A DNA stretch of 64,000 bases from Methanosarcina horonobensis HB-1 = JCM 15518. GTDB lineage: Archaea; Halobacteriota; Methanosarcinia; Methanosarcinales; Methanosarcinaceae. Positions 7,043 to 16,245 of the stretch are shown here, one piece after another (position 1 is the stretch's first letter; the number at the start of each line of letters is the position of its first letter). The stretch is taken from assembly GCF_000970285.1 (NCBI RefSeq), contig NZ_CP009516.1, positions 4,257,036 to 4,321,035 of the forward strand, given 5' to 3'. Both the position numbers and the translations under genes were made by a program. Below the pieces are notes generated by a model. That model saw only the letters and a program-made list of their open reading frames with translations, ran no database searches and was not told the DNA's origin.

Positions 7043-8785
7043 ATGGCGCGATTTATAGAGCTTGCAGAGCTTTTTGAGGAGCTTGAAAAGATCACGTCCC
7101 ATAAGGAAATTGTAAGGAAAATTGCTGAGTTTTTCAGCGGGCTCAAAGGGGACGAGGTGAAGGACAGTGCTTACCTTTTTCTTGGTAGTACAGGACCTGC
7201 CTTTGAGAACATAACACTGGGAATCAAGGACAGGCTTGCCGTAAGAGCCATTGCAGGTGCTTACGGAGTTCCCGAAGGAGAGGTCGAAAAGAGGTATGCC
7301 AGAACAGGAGACCTGGGAGATGTGGCTTTTGAATTAAATAGAGAAAAAGAGGCTTTCCTGACCATTGAGGATGTTTTTCAAAGGCTTCAACAAATAAAAG
7401 AAGCTTCAGGCAAAGGTAGTCAGGAGGAAAAGACAGGACTTCTTTCGGACATCCTGCAGAAAGCCACATCTGAAGAAGGGAAATATATAGTAAGGCTTGT
7501 ACTCGGAAGGCTCAGGCTGGGATTTGGGGACCAGTTTTTGCTCGAAGCATTTTCTATTGCCTTTACAGGGGACAAAAAGCACGCAGGAAAAATAAAAGAA
7601 AGTTACGGTGTCTGTACGGATATAGGGGAGCTTGCAAAAACCCTTGCAGAGCACGGAGCCAGAGCTACAGGATTTTTCTCCATAAAACCCGGAAGACCCG
7701 TGAAGTCAATGCTTTCCCAGCGTGTTGAAAGTTTTGAAGAACTCGAGTCAAGGATTCAAGGAAAAAAAGCAGCCGAAGAGAAATATGACGGCGAGAGGGT
7801 GCAGATCCACAAAACCGGGGATGAAATCAAAGCTTTTTCCCGAAGGCTTGAAAATATCACTGCCCAGTACCCTGATGTTATTGAAGAGGTTAGAAGAAGT
7901 GTACCTGCGGAAGAAATCGTGATTGATGGAGAAATAGTTGCATATGTAGAATTTGAAAAGGACTGTAATCGGATAGAAGAATTTTACCCTTTTCAAAATC
8001 TTATGCAAAGGCGCAGAAAGTATGAGATTGAAAAGTACCGGGAGAAATGTCCTGTTGCAGTTTTCTTTTTTGATATCCTTTACCTGAATGGAGAGTCCCT
8101 TATGAAGAAACCCTACCCTGAAAGAAGAGCCCTGCTTGAAATGAATGTTGTTGAGCAAGGAATAGTCCATCTGGCAAGAAGAATTGTTACGGAAAACATT
8201 GAGGAAATTGAGGACTTTTTTAACGAAACCGTCGAAAAAGGGCTTGAAGGGATCGTAGTCAAATCAATGAGCAGCAAATCTGTTTACGAAGCAGGAAAAA
8301 GAAGCTGGTTCTGGTTCAAATGGAAACAGGAGTATTCGGAAGGGATGAGAGAGACCTTTGATCTCGTAGTTGTAGGAAGCTATTACGGAAGAGGAAGAAG
8401 GAAAGGATCATTTGGTGCTCTTCTCTGTGCGGTCCTGAATGAAGAAGAACAGCGGTTTGAAACTTTGACAAAAGTGGGTACGGGTTTTACCGAAGCAGAT
8501 GCAGAAGAAATCAACCGCCTGCTTTCAGCCCATATAGTCAGTGAAGCTCCAAAGAATGTTTCCATAAAAAAAGGAATGCTTCCTGATATCTTCATAGAGC
8601 CGGCCGTAGTTATTGAAGTCCTTGGCTCGGAGATCACAAACAGTCCAGGGCATACGGCAGGAGAAGGAACTGAAGAAACAGGACTAGCACTGCGTTTTCC
8701 CCGTTTCTTACGCATACGGTACGATAAAGCTCCCTATGATGCCATGACAGTTAAGGAAGTAAGGGACTTGAAGGAAGGAGTTTGA
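7043..8785 (+). CDS. lig: ATP-dependent DNA ligase
   Basis: 580 residues, typical for archaeal replicative DNA ligase. It joins nicks in DNA using ATP. The nucleophile motif is EKYDGER with Lys247. Later nucleotidyltransferase motifs are visible (DGEIVAY near 295, FFDILYLNG near 342, EGIVVKS near 400, WFWFKWK near 422). An N-terminal DNA-binding domain (about 1-215) precedes the adenylation domain, and an OB-fold tail follows. A GGGGAGGGGG ribosome site precedes ATG 7043. The polX gene follows 93 bases later on the same strand, suggesting a repair operon. Confidence 0.95.
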   Translation: MARFIELAELFEELEKITSHKEIVRKIAEFFSGLKGDEVKDSAYLFLGSTGPAFENITLGIKDRLAVRAIAGAYGVPEGEVEKRYARTGDLGDVAFELNREKEAFLTIEDVFQRLQQIKEASGKGSQEEKTGLLSDILQKATSEEGKYIVRLVLGRLRLGFGDQFLLEAFSIAFTGDKKHAGKIKESYGVCTDIGELAKTLAEHGARATGFFSIKPGRPVKSMLSQRVESFEELESRIQGKKAAEEKYDGERVQIHKTGDEIKAFSRRLENITAQYPDVIEEVRRSVPAEEIVIDGEIVAYVEFEKDCNRIEEFYPFQNLMQRRRKYEIEKYREKCPVAVFFFDILYLNGESLMKKPYPERRALLEMNVVEQGIVHLARRIVTENIEEIEDFFNETVEKGLEGIVVKSMSSKSVYEAGKRSWFWFKWKQEYSEGMRETFDLVVVGSYYGRGRRKGSFGALLCAVLNEEEQRFETLTKVGTGFTEADAEEINRLLSAHIVSEAPKNVSIKKGMLPDIFIEPAVVIEVLGSEITNSPGHTAGEGTEETGLALRFPRFLRIRYDKAPYDAMTVKEVRDLKEGV

Positions 8786-8878
8786 ACGCTGGCAGGATAA
8801 CGAAAAAAGAAAAAAATAGAGTATAAGGAAAAATATTGAAAAGGAGCGAAAAAAATACTGAAAAGGAGTGGGGAGCCA

Positions 8879-10633
8879 TTGAGAAACCGCGAGATTGCCG
8901 AGTTGTTGTATGAAACTGCTGATATTATGGAGTTTCAGCAGATCGAGTGGAAACCGCGAGCCTACAGAAGGGCAGCTCAGAACATAGAAAACTTTGGCGA
9001 GGACATTGAAAAAGTCTACGAGAGAGAAGGAAAAAAGGGGCTGACAGAGATTCCTGGCGTAGGCGAGTCCATTGCCGACCATATAGCCGAATACCTGGAA
9101 ACAGGGAAAGTAGAAAAATTTGAAGAACTGAAAGGAAAAGCTCCTTCAGGCACCACCGAACTGATGGAGATCAGAGGGCTTGGGGCAAAAAAAATGAAAA
9201 AGCTTGCCGATGAACTTGAAATAAAAACCATTTCAGACCTGAAAGACGCGGTTAGTACTCACAGGCTCAGGAGACTTGAAGGCTTCGGAGAGAAAAGCGA
9301 AGAAAATATCGCCAGAGCAATTGAAAACTATGAAAAAAGCCACTCCAGAATTCCACTTGGAAAAGCACTTCCGCTTGCCGAAGAAATCATATCTGCCCTG
9401 AAAACCGAACTGAGGATAAGAACTCCAGATATTGACCTCTCGAAGATCATCTATACAGGATCTCTTCGCAGGCTAAAAGAGACTATAGGGGACATTGATA
9501 TCCTTGCAGAAGCGAAAGAAAGAGACGCAGGGGGGATGATGAATGCCTTTGTTTCCCTTCCAGAAGTAGGGCAGGTTGTCTCAAAAGGCAAGACCAGAAG
9601 CAGTGTGATCATCAAGGAAGGATTCGGCATAGACCTGAGGATAGTCCCTCCTGAAAGTTATGGGGCAGCTCTCCAGTATTTTACGGGCTCAAAGGAACAT
9701 AACATAGAACTCAGAAATATTGCCCTCAGAGAAGGTTACAAGCTTTCCGAGTACGGGCTATACTCCAAAGATTCAGGACAACAGGTTGCAGGCAGAAGTG
9801 AAGAAGAAATCTACAGGAAGCTCGGGCTTAAATATATTGCACCTGAACTCCGAGAGAACAGAGGAGAAATCAAAGCTGCAGCAAAAAATGCCCTGCCTGA
9901 ACTTGTGGATGCAGAAGACCTCAGAGGAGATCTGCATATGCATACAAAGTACAGTGAAGGGGCAGAAAGCCTTGAGACAATGATAAAAAAAGCCGAAGCT
10001 ATGGAATATGAATACATTGCTATCACAGACCACTCGCGCTCTCAGAAAATTGCAAACGGGATGGAAATCGAAACTATGAAAGCTCAGTGGAAAGAAATCG
10101 AAGAGATGTCAAAACGTTTCAGAATGAAAATCCTCAGAAGTTCGGAAGTTGAGATTCTTAAAGACGGAAGTCTTGACTATCCCGATGAAATCCTTAAAGA
10201 GCTTGACGTTGTGGTCGGAGCTGTGCATTCGGGCTTTGCAGTATCGGAAAGAGAGATGACAGGAAGAATAGTTACTGCTCTTGAAAACAGGCACCTTGAC
10301 ATACTTGCCCACCCATCAGGCAGGCTGCTCGGGAAAAGGGAGGCTTACGCGGTTAATTTCGGAAAGGTGTTTGAGGCGGCAGCAGCAAACGGGAAAGTGA
10401 TGGAGATTAATTGCCAGCCTTCAAGGCTTGATCTTAATGATGAGCTTATTTTCAGGGCAAAGGATTATGGACTGAAATTCTGCATTTCAACGGACAGCCA
10501 TGCCGTATCGGATCTGACTTCTATGCGTTACGGGCTCGGGCAGGCAAGAAGAGGCTGGCTTGAAAAAGAAGATGTTGTAAATACATACCCGTACTCGAAG
10601 CTTAAGGGAGTTTTCAAAAAACTCAGAGACTGA
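8879..10633 (+). CDS. polX: DNA polymerase X family with C-terminal PHP domain
   Basis: 584 residues with the PolX order: helix-hairpin-helix 8-kDa-like domain (about 1-90, IPGVGESIADHIAEY and a second HhH near 95-110), polymerase beta palm (about 150-310) with GSLRRLKETIGDIDIL supplying the two metal-binding Asp near 204-206, and a C-terminal PHP phosphoesterase domain (about 345-584) starting DLHMHTKYSEG. Family members fill gaps in base excision repair and the PHP part gives 3'-5' exonuclease/phosphoesterase activity. The start is TTG at 8879, supported by AAAAGGAGTGGGGAG just before it. The adjacency to DNA ligase fits gap filling plus sealing. Confidence 0.93.
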   Translation: MRNREIAELLYETADIMEFQQIEWKPRAYRRAAQNIENFGEDIEKVYEREGKKGLTEIPGVGESIADHIAEYLETGKVEKFEELKGKAPSGTTELMEIRGLGAKKMKKLADELEIKTISDLKDAVSTHRLRRLEGFGEKSEENIARAIENYEKSHSRIPLGKALPLAEEIISALKTELRIRTPDIDLSKIIYTGSLRRLKETIGDIDILAEAKERDAGGMMNAFVSLPEVGQVVSKGKTRSSVIIKEGFGIDLRIVPPESYGAALQYFTGSKEHNIELRNIALREGYKLSEYGLYSKDSGQQVAGRSEEEIYRKLGLKYIAPELRENRGEIKAAAKNALPELVDAEDLRGDLHMHTKYSEGAESLETMIKKAEAMEYEYIAITDHSRSQKIANGMEIETMKAQWKEIEEMSKRFRMKILRSSEVEILKDGSLDYPDEILKELDVVVGAVHSGFAVSEREMTGRIVTALENRHLDILAHPSGRLLGKREAYAVNFGKVFEAAAANGKVMEINCQPSRLDLNDELIFRAKDYGLKFCISTDSHAVSDLTSMRYGLGQARRGWLEKEDVVNTYPYSKLKGVFKKLRD

Positions 10634-10745
10634 CAGGAATAATCAATTTTCTCCATGCCTGAGATAGAGGAAAAACTAATAAAGGAATAAAAGTTCAAAT
10701 TGATGTAAAACCGATTAAATAAAAATCAGGCAAAAGGTTAAGATA

Positions 10746-12008
10746 ATGGTTTCAAAGGACCTACCCTTCACAAAAGAAGATATCCTGAAAATAATGGAGA
10801 AATATCCCACTCCTTTTCATATTTACGATGAGAAAGCCATTCGGGAAAACGCCAGAAGAATGAAATCAGCTTTTAAAGACGTCCCCGGCTTCAAGGAGTT
10901 TTTCGCCGTAAAAGCTCTTCCCAACCCCTTCATCCTTAAAATCCTTAAAGAAGAAGACTTCGGGGCAGACTGCAGTTCCCTGCCGGAGTTGATCCTTGCG
11001 GAAAAAGCAGGAATGACCGGCGATGATATTATGTTCAGTTCCAATGATACGCCGTCTGAAGAGTTTCTAAAAGCAAAGGAACTTGGCGGCTTTATCAACC
11101 TTGACGATATCAGCCACATCTCTTACCTGGAAAAATACGCAGGACTCCCTGAGATAGTGTGCTTCAGATATAATCCGGGACCCCTGAAAGAAGGAAATGC
11201 TATCATCGGAAAACCGGAAGAAGCAAAGTACGGTTTTACTCGGGAACAGATGCTTGAAGGGTACAGGATCCTCAGGGACAAAGGCGTAAAGCGCTTCGGG
11301 ATGCACACAATGGTTGCCTCGAATGAGCTTAACCCCGATTACTTCGTTGAAACTGCAAAGATTCTCTTCGAACTTATAGTTGAGATCTCAAAGGAACTTG
11401 GAATCCGGTTCGAGTTCGTAAATCTCGGAGGAGGAATAGGCATCCCATACAGACCCGAGCAGGAACCGGTCTCCCTTGAAGCTGTAGCAAAAGGTGTAAA
11501 AGAGGCTTATTATGCCACCATTACAGCTAATGGGCTTGCCCCTCTCAAAGTATATCTCGAATGCGGCAGGGTTATCACAGGTCCCTACGGCTACCTGATT
11601 TCACAGGTCAGGCACTTAAAAAGCACTTATAAGGACTACGTGGGCCTGGATTCCTGCATGGCAAACCTTATGCGTCCAGGAATGTACGGAGCTTACCACC
11701 ATATAACCGTGCTCGGAAAAGAAAAGAAAGCTCCTGTCCATAAATATGATGTGACAGGCTCCCTCTGCGAAAACAACGACAAATTCGCAATTGACAGGAT
11801 GCTCCCGGAAGTAGAAATCGAAGATATCCTGGCAATTCACGATGCGGGCGCGCACGGGCATGCGATGGGCTTCAATTATAATGGAAAACTGCGCTCTGCC
11901 GAGCTCCTGCTTAGAGAAGACGGAAGCGTTGTACAAATCAGGAGAGCCGAAACTATTGAAGACTACTTTGCAACTCTTGATTTTGAAGCCCTGAAAGAGT
12001 TCAAGTGA
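10746..12008 (+). CDS. lysA: Diaminopimelate decarboxylase-like PLP enzyme
   Basis: 420-residue fold-type III PLP decarboxylase. The PLP lysine is K56 in FFAVKALPNP, the phosphate-binding glycine loop is VNLGGGIGIPY (near 228), and the C-terminal barrel carries ECGRxITGPYG and GSLCENNDKF with the active-site Cys from the partner subunit. Typical LysA has CESGD where this has CENND, so it is a divergent subgroup. The likely reaction is meso-diaminopimelate to lysine plus CO2; another amino-acid decarboxylase activity is possible. AAGGTTAAGATA precedes ATG 10746. Confidence 0.75.
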   Translation: MVSKDLPFTKEDILKIMEKYPTPFHIYDEKAIRENARRMKSAFKDVPGFKEFFAVKALPNPFILKILKEEDFGADCSSLPELILAEKAGMTGDDIMFSSNDTPSEEFLKAKELGGFINLDDISHISYLEKYAGLPEIVCFRYNPGPLKEGNAIIGKPEEAKYGFTREQMLEGYRILRDKGVKRFGMHTMVASNELNPDYFVETAKILFELIVEISKELGIRFEFVNLGGGIGIPYRPEQEPVSLEAVAKGVKEAYYATITANGLAPLKVYLECGRVITGPYGYLISQVRHLKSTYKDYVGLDSCMANLMRPGMYGAYHHITVLGKEKKAPVHKYDVTGSLCENNDKFAIDRMLPEVEIEDILAIHDAGAHGHAMGFNYNGKLRSAELLLREDGSVVQIRRAETIEDYFATLDFEALKEFK

Positions 12009-12130
12009 GAGACACTTCAGTAAAAACACTGAAATTTAAAAATAGTCTATGATAGGTGAGTAGTATAAAGTTTCAACTGCTACACCTGAACAAACTTTTT
12101 CTTTAGAGTAGTTTTATACTTTTACCACTA

Positions 12131-12155
12131 AGAGCCTATCCGAAAAGTATTATTT
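12131..12155. repeat. Solitary MITE-like end
   Basis: GCCTATCCGAAAAGTATTATT (12134 on) matches the left end of the element at 13606-13744 with few changes. Only one end is present here, between convergent genes. Confidence 0.45.
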
Positions 12156-12167
12156 TAATGTCTGGTA

Positions 12168-12203
12168 TTCCTGAGGATATTCCTTAATATCAGGCATTTT
12201 TTA
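12168..12203. terminator. Hairpin with T run between convergent genes
   Basis: CCTGAggATATT pairs imperfectly with AATATCAGG and is followed by a run of six T. It lies between the ends of the decarboxylase and amidohydrolase genes and could terminate the + strand transcript. Confidence 0.45.
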
Positions 12204-12204
12204 A

Positions 12205-13503
12205 TCAGATATTTACTCTTGATACAAGCTCTTCTACGGCTTTTTGAGTTTCTTCCATTACTTTTTGCTCATCCAATGCAAGCACTTTGTAGTCGTCCAT
12301 CAGGATTTTCCCGTTTACTATTGTCGTCCTGACGTCGCTTCCTTTAGCAGAGTACACGAGGTGGGATGCAACATCAAAACAGGGAGTAAGATGCGGTTTT
12401 CTCATGTCCACCAAGATCAGGTCTGCCTTTTTTCCTGCTTTCAACATACCGGTTTCCGGGTCAAGAGCCTTTGCCCCCTTTACCGTACCCATCTCAAGTA
12501 CCTGCCTGGCAGGAAGGACAGTCGGGTCGAAAGTGTTTACTTTATGCAGCAGGGCAGCAGTTTTCATTTCTTCAAAGAGGTCCAAGTTATTGTTTGAAGC
12601 ACAGCCATCAGTGCCAAGGCTAACGTTTATACCTTTTTCGAGCATCTTATGCACAGGTGCAATCCCGGAAGCTAGCTTCATGTTACTTATGACGTTATGG
12701 GAAATATTGACTCCCCTTTTTCTTAAAATTTCCATATCGCTGTCTGAAACCCAGACACAGTGGGCGGCAAGTACATGAGGACCTAAAAATCCTATATCGT
12801 CCAGAAGGCGAACCGAACACTTCCCGTACTTTTCTTTCACTTCAGTCAATTCGGCTTCGGTTTCGAGGAGATGTATATGGATTCTGGCTCCATCTCTGCT
12901 GGCTTCTTCTCTTACCTTTGCCAGATATTCCTCAGAACATGTGTTCGGGGCATGAGGTCCATACATCGTTTCTATTCTGCCTTCTGCTGCTCCCTGCCAG
13001 GCTCGAACAAAACGTCTGCCTTCCTTAAGGTCGTTATCTCCCTTTTCTTTATTCCCGAGCTCTGTGAGGCCGTGGGAAAGTGAAGCCCGAAGCCCGGATA
13101 GCTCAACAGCTTTTGCGGTCTCATCCATAAAGAAGTACATATCTGCAAAAGAAGTAGTCCCTGACTTGATCATCTCAAGGCAGGCAAGCAGGCTGCCTTT
13201 ATAGATATCTTCGGCAGTGACTTTGGCTTCGGCAGGCCATATACATCTCTCAAGCCATTCCGCAAGCTGCATATCGTCGGCATAACCCCGGAAAAGAGTC
13301 GTTGCTGCGTGGGTATGGGTATTTACAAGCCCTGGCATTACTACCGAATGTTTTGCATCAATTATGGTTTCAGCATTTTCGTTCGTTTCTTTTCCTATTT
13401 CCGTAATTCTTCCGTTTTCAATGACAACGGTCCCGTTTTTGAGGTCACCAAGATCCGGGTCCATCGTTAAAACGTAAGCATTTTTTATGAGTATATCAGC
13501 CAT
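12205..13503 (-). CDS. dadD: Amidohydrolase, 5'-deoxyadenosine/MTA/SAH deaminase type
   Basis: 432 residues of the MtaD/DadD branch of metal-dependent amidohydrolases, which deaminate 5'-deoxyadenosine, methylthioadenosine and S-adenosylhomocysteine to inosine forms. Metal ligands are visible: HTH (H63, H65) in PGLVNTHTHAA, HIHLLE near 211, AAHCVWV near 240, and the catalytic Asp in SLGTDGCASNNN near 300. Methanogens use it to salvage the deoxyadenosine left by radical SAM enzymes. The gene is monocistronic. Which of the three substrates is preferred cannot be read from sequence. Confidence 0.85.
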   Translation of the reverse strand: MADILIKNAYVLTMDPDLGDLKNGTVVIENGRITEIGKETNENAETIIDAKHSVVMPGLVNTHTHAATTLFRGYADDMQLAEWLERCIWPAEAKVTAEDIYKGSLLACLEMIKSGTTSFADMYFFMDETAKAVELSGLRASLSHGLTELGNKEKGDNDLKEGRRFVRAWQGAAEGRIETMYGPHAPNTCSEEYLAKVREEASRDGARIHIHLLETEAELTEVKEKYGKCSVRLLDDIGFLGPHVLAAHCVWVSDSDMEILRKRGVNISHNVISNMKLASGIAPVHKMLEKGINVSLGTDGCASNNNLDLFEEMKTAALLHKVNTFDPTVLPARQVLEMGTVKGAKALDPETGMLKAGKKADLILVDMRKPHLTPCFDVASHLVYSAKGSDVRTTIVNGKILMDDYKVLALDEQKVMEETQKAVEELVSRVNI

Positions 13504-13605
13504 ATGATCATATCCGTCAGGTGATTAATTAATTTTTTAGAAAGTGTGCTCAGCATTAGATTAAACCGGGTAAAGAAGTTATCCTGAGTCATTTTGCCTT
13601 GAGAA

Positions 13606-13744
13606 TTAAGGGCCTATCCGAGAAGTGTTATTGTATATTATTACTTTTTCAATAAGTAACATGTACAATTGAAAGAATACTCGATATTATGACCTTTTAT
13701 AACTTCTATAACATGCCATTATTGACGTTCCGGATAGGTCTTAA
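13606..13744. mobile_element. MITE-like element with inverted ends
   Basis: TTAAGGGCCTATCCGAGAA at the left and TTCCGGATAGGTCTTAA at the right form imperfect inverted ends around about 110 AT-rich bases with no frame. A single matching end occurs at 12134. TTAA may be part of the inverted ends or a target duplication. The size and lack of genes point to a non-autonomous element. Confidence 0.6.
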
Positions 13745-13766
13745 TCATACCTGGGGTTGAGAAACT

Positions 13767-13838
13767 TTTCTGTACCTTGTCGTACTCAAGCATTTCTTCA
13801 CAAGTCCTAAACCCACAGGTTCCACAGTCCAGATTTTC
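13767..13838 (-). pseudogene. DUF2148 gene fragment
   Basis: The - strand reads ENLDCGTCGFRTCEEM followed by LEYDKVQK, almost the same as the Cys motif region of the intact DUF2148 gene at 15385-15945 (DCGACGFETCKKMLEYEKVQ). Sequence on both sides has decayed beyond recognition. It abuts the MITE-like element. Confidence 0.8.
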
Positions 13839-14127
13839 AAGAACGGGACTTTAAGCTCCAGAATTTTTCTAAGAATTGAAAAGATAATCCCTTAATAAGC
13901 TACCGAATTCTTTTTACTCTATGGATGGATTTTTTTAATCTGAAAAAGAATTTGATATATATAAATAACGATATGTTCTTATATTATAATCTCTAATTAC
14001 AGAGAGACTAATAGAATAACAAAAGCTATTCTAGAATTTCCAATCTGGCTAAAAGTTAAGAGCTCGGATTTTGAATCCTCCTTTCTTAAAATTTATTTCT
14101 GCATAAGCACGTATCCTGGTGACTTCA

Positions 14128-14724
14128 ATGAAACTTGTACTGGACGAAGAAGAGATTTTGGTCCTAGAATGCATCAAAGCAGCTCATGTAGACTGCGGTT
14201 TCCATATTCGTGATGTAATCAAAAGGGCAAAATCAGGGTACGGGATATCCAGATCAACAGTTTATGAAATAGTGGGCTACTTTGAGTTCCATGGTCTGAT
14301 AAAAACAAATAAGTCAGGTTGTAGGGAGCTAGATCAAAATATTCCCTATTTTATAACATGTCAGAGATGCGGCAAAGAAACTCCGGGAAATGAATCCGTT
14401 AAAGAAAACGGTAGGGCAATATGTGAAGATTGTTATCTGGAAGAGCACCAAAAAATCAAATTTGCAGACCCTATGGCGGTGCGTTCCATGAAACTCTTCA
14501 GAAAGCAGCATGGGCTGGTAGGGACAGAAGGACTTACAGAATTGCAAAAAGAAATCTTTGATTTCATTCTGGAAGAAGGGGGAGTTACACCCGAAAAAAT
14601 CTCACAACTTTTTGGACTCACACTTCAGGAAACGATGAACCAGCTTGCAATATTAAGACATTGTGAGTTGGTGAAAGGACGGAAGCTTGGGGATGAAATT
14701 TACGTTGTACCTTTTGATTCTTAA
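14128..14724 (+). CDS. Transcription regulator with zinc ribbon between two winged helices
   Basis: 198 residues. An N-terminal winged helix (about 5-65, with ISRSTVYEIVGYFEFHGLI as recognition segment, Fur/PadR-like) is followed by a four-Cys ribbon (CQRCG and CEDC, about 78-105) and a C-terminal winged helix (about 140-195, VTPEKISQLFGLTLQE). ATG 14128 is preferred because GGTGA (14118-14122) sits five bases upstream; a GTG at 14119 overlaps that site. No family name can be given. A 110-base gap separates it from a second small regulator on the same strand. Confidence 0.75.
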   Translation: MKLVLDEEEILVLECIKAAHVDCGFHIRDVIKRAKSGYGISRSTVYEIVGYFEFHGLIKTNKSGCRELDQNIPYFITCQRCGKETPGNESVKENGRAICEDCYLEEHQKIKFADPMAVRSMKLFRKQHGLVGTEGLTELQKEIFDFILEEGGVTPEKISQLFGLTLQETMNQLAILRHCELVKGRKLGDEIYVVPFDS

Positions 14725-14833
14725 TTTCCTAACTAAGTTTTAATAATAGGAAAAAATCGATATGATTGAGAAAAGAGCAGCTTTGGTCAGGCAAATACCG
14801 GGAATATGAGTGCTTTTGGAAAGGTGATCGAAC

Positions 14834-15172
14834 ATGGACTCCGATGAGAATGCCAGAAGAAAAAAAGAGTGGCTAGAACAACTGGAACGTGAAGGTAAGT
14901 TGACGCGAAACCCAACAGAGGATCATAAATTCGGGCTTAAAGTCCTCCAGAATACCTTAAGAAGAGAAATTTTAGTCTCTCTCGGAAGTGAAAGGATATC
15001 CTTTGAGGGAATAAAAGAAAAATTCAACCTGGATGACCATATGGCAAATTTTCACCTCAATATGCTGGAAGATGCTCTTTATATCGAAAAAAAGGAAGAA
15101 GAAGGAAAGATATTTTATATTCCAACCCTTCGAGGAGAAGGTTATCTGGAAAATGTGGAATCGAAAAAATAA
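14834..15172 (+). CDS. Small winged-helix (ArsR-like) regulator
   Basis: 112 residues. A charged N-terminus (KEWLEQLEREGKLTRNPTED) leads to one winged helix: helix LKVLQNTLRREILVSL, helix SFEGIKEKFN, recognition helix DDHMANFHLNMLEDALYI, and the wing KKEEEGKIFYIPT. AAGGTGAT (14821-14828) is its ribosome site. A decayed copy lies at 16047-16243. It faces the DUF2148 gene convergently, and dead copies of both genes flank the pair. Confidence 0.8.
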   Translation: MDSDENARRKKEWLEQLEREGKLTRNPTEDHKFGLKVLQNTLRREILVSLGSERISFEGIKEKFNLDDHMANFHLNMLEDALYIEKKEEEGKIFYIPTLRGEGYLENVESKK

Positions 15173-15384
15173 AAATTTAGATAACCATTCAGCCTGGACA
15201 AAACAATATCATTAACTATCTTGTTTAAGATTTAATAAGTAAAGTTATCTTAAGTAATTTTCGTTAACCATTAGCTAACGATTGTTTTTTTCTTTTTTAA
15301 TAGGTTGTATTACACCTATTTGTTATATTAAAACTGATGTCGATCAGCTGACTTTAGTAGACTTAATAGTTAAAACTGTAGACT

Positions 15385-15945
15385 TTATTTTTCAACTTTT
15401 CTAGTGGACTCCCGATCAAAGAAGATGTTTTTTCCTTTCACACTTAGAGGAAGCCCCATAGCTACATCTGCATCTATCATTTTGAAGTAACAGGCTGTAG
15501 CACCTGCAGAATAAAGGACACGATTGTCAATGCAGAGGTCTTTTGCCTTTGCAGCAGCCGAGCCCACAGCAATTCCCAGGTCAAGGTACTTGATCATGCA
15601 CTGAGGACCGAAGAACTCCTTCTGTACTTTCTCATATTCAAGCATCTTTTTGCAGGTCTCAAATCCGCAGGCTCCGCAGTCAAGGCCGGCTACTCCGGAG
15701 GCTTTCAGGCCGATCAGGACAATCGCATCCGCATCACTTACATTATTTGCATCCCTGATGAAAAACTTAAGGTCCTTAATCTCGCTCAGTTCTTCCATCC
15801 TGCTGGCAAGTTCGGATTTCTCTTCAGAAGAAAGGAGGCAGGTCACAATATCATCGATCCCTTTACCCTTTGGGGCTGTCCTGGCTGCGGTAAGAATAAT
15901 TTTTGCAAGCGTTTCAATAGATTCGATTTCAGGGTTCAGTTTCAT
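15385..15945 (-). CDS. DUF2148 ferredoxin-domain protein
   Basis: 186 residues, full length for this methanogen family of unknown function. The Cys cluster DCGACGFETCKKM (about 92-104), a further Cys in PQCMIKYLDLG and a later Cys pair region (AKDLCIDN, GATACYFKM) could bind an iron-sulfur cluster. GSAAAKAKDLCI is typical of the family. The promoter probably lies in 15950-15990 (GATATTTATAAG). No substrate or partner is known. Confidence 0.8.
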   Translation of the reverse strand: MKLNPEIESIETLAKIILTAARTAPKGKGIDDIVTCLLSSEEKSELASRMEELSEIKDLKFFIRDANNVSDADAIVLIGLKASGVAGLDCGACGFETCKKMLEYEKVQKEFFGPQCMIKYLDLGIAVGSAAAKAKDLCIDNRVLYSAGATACYFKMIDADVAMGLPLSVKGKNIFFDRESTRKVEK

Positions 15946-16046
15946 GGAAAGAAATTGGGAATTATGATATTTATAAGTGAATCCGAAAAAGAGCCTGTTT
16001 ATGAACTTATTTACATATTCAAGTCAATATATTAATGATTTGTAGG

Positions 16047-16243
16047 ACTCCCGAAGAAGCTGCAAAAAAGAAAGAAGAATGACTCGAGCGAATGAAACGT
16101 GAAGGTAAACTGACGAGAAATCCGACCGAAGACCATAAATTCGGACTCAAGATTCTTCAGAATACCGTGAGAAGAGAGATCCTTATCTCGCTTGAAAGTG
16201 AGAGAAATCTTTTGAGGAAATAAAAGAAAAATTTGCCTCTTAA
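16047..16243 (+). pseudogene. Decayed copy of the small winged-helix regulator
   Basis: The reading PEEAAKKKEE-stop-LERMKREGKLTRNPTED followed by HKFGLKILQNTVRREI and LISLES parallels the intact regulator at 14834. The Trp codon TGG of the intact copy is TGA here, and a small deletion near 16204 destroys the frame after SER. No sequence for the second half of the protein is left. Confidence 0.85.
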
Positions 16244-16245
16244 AT

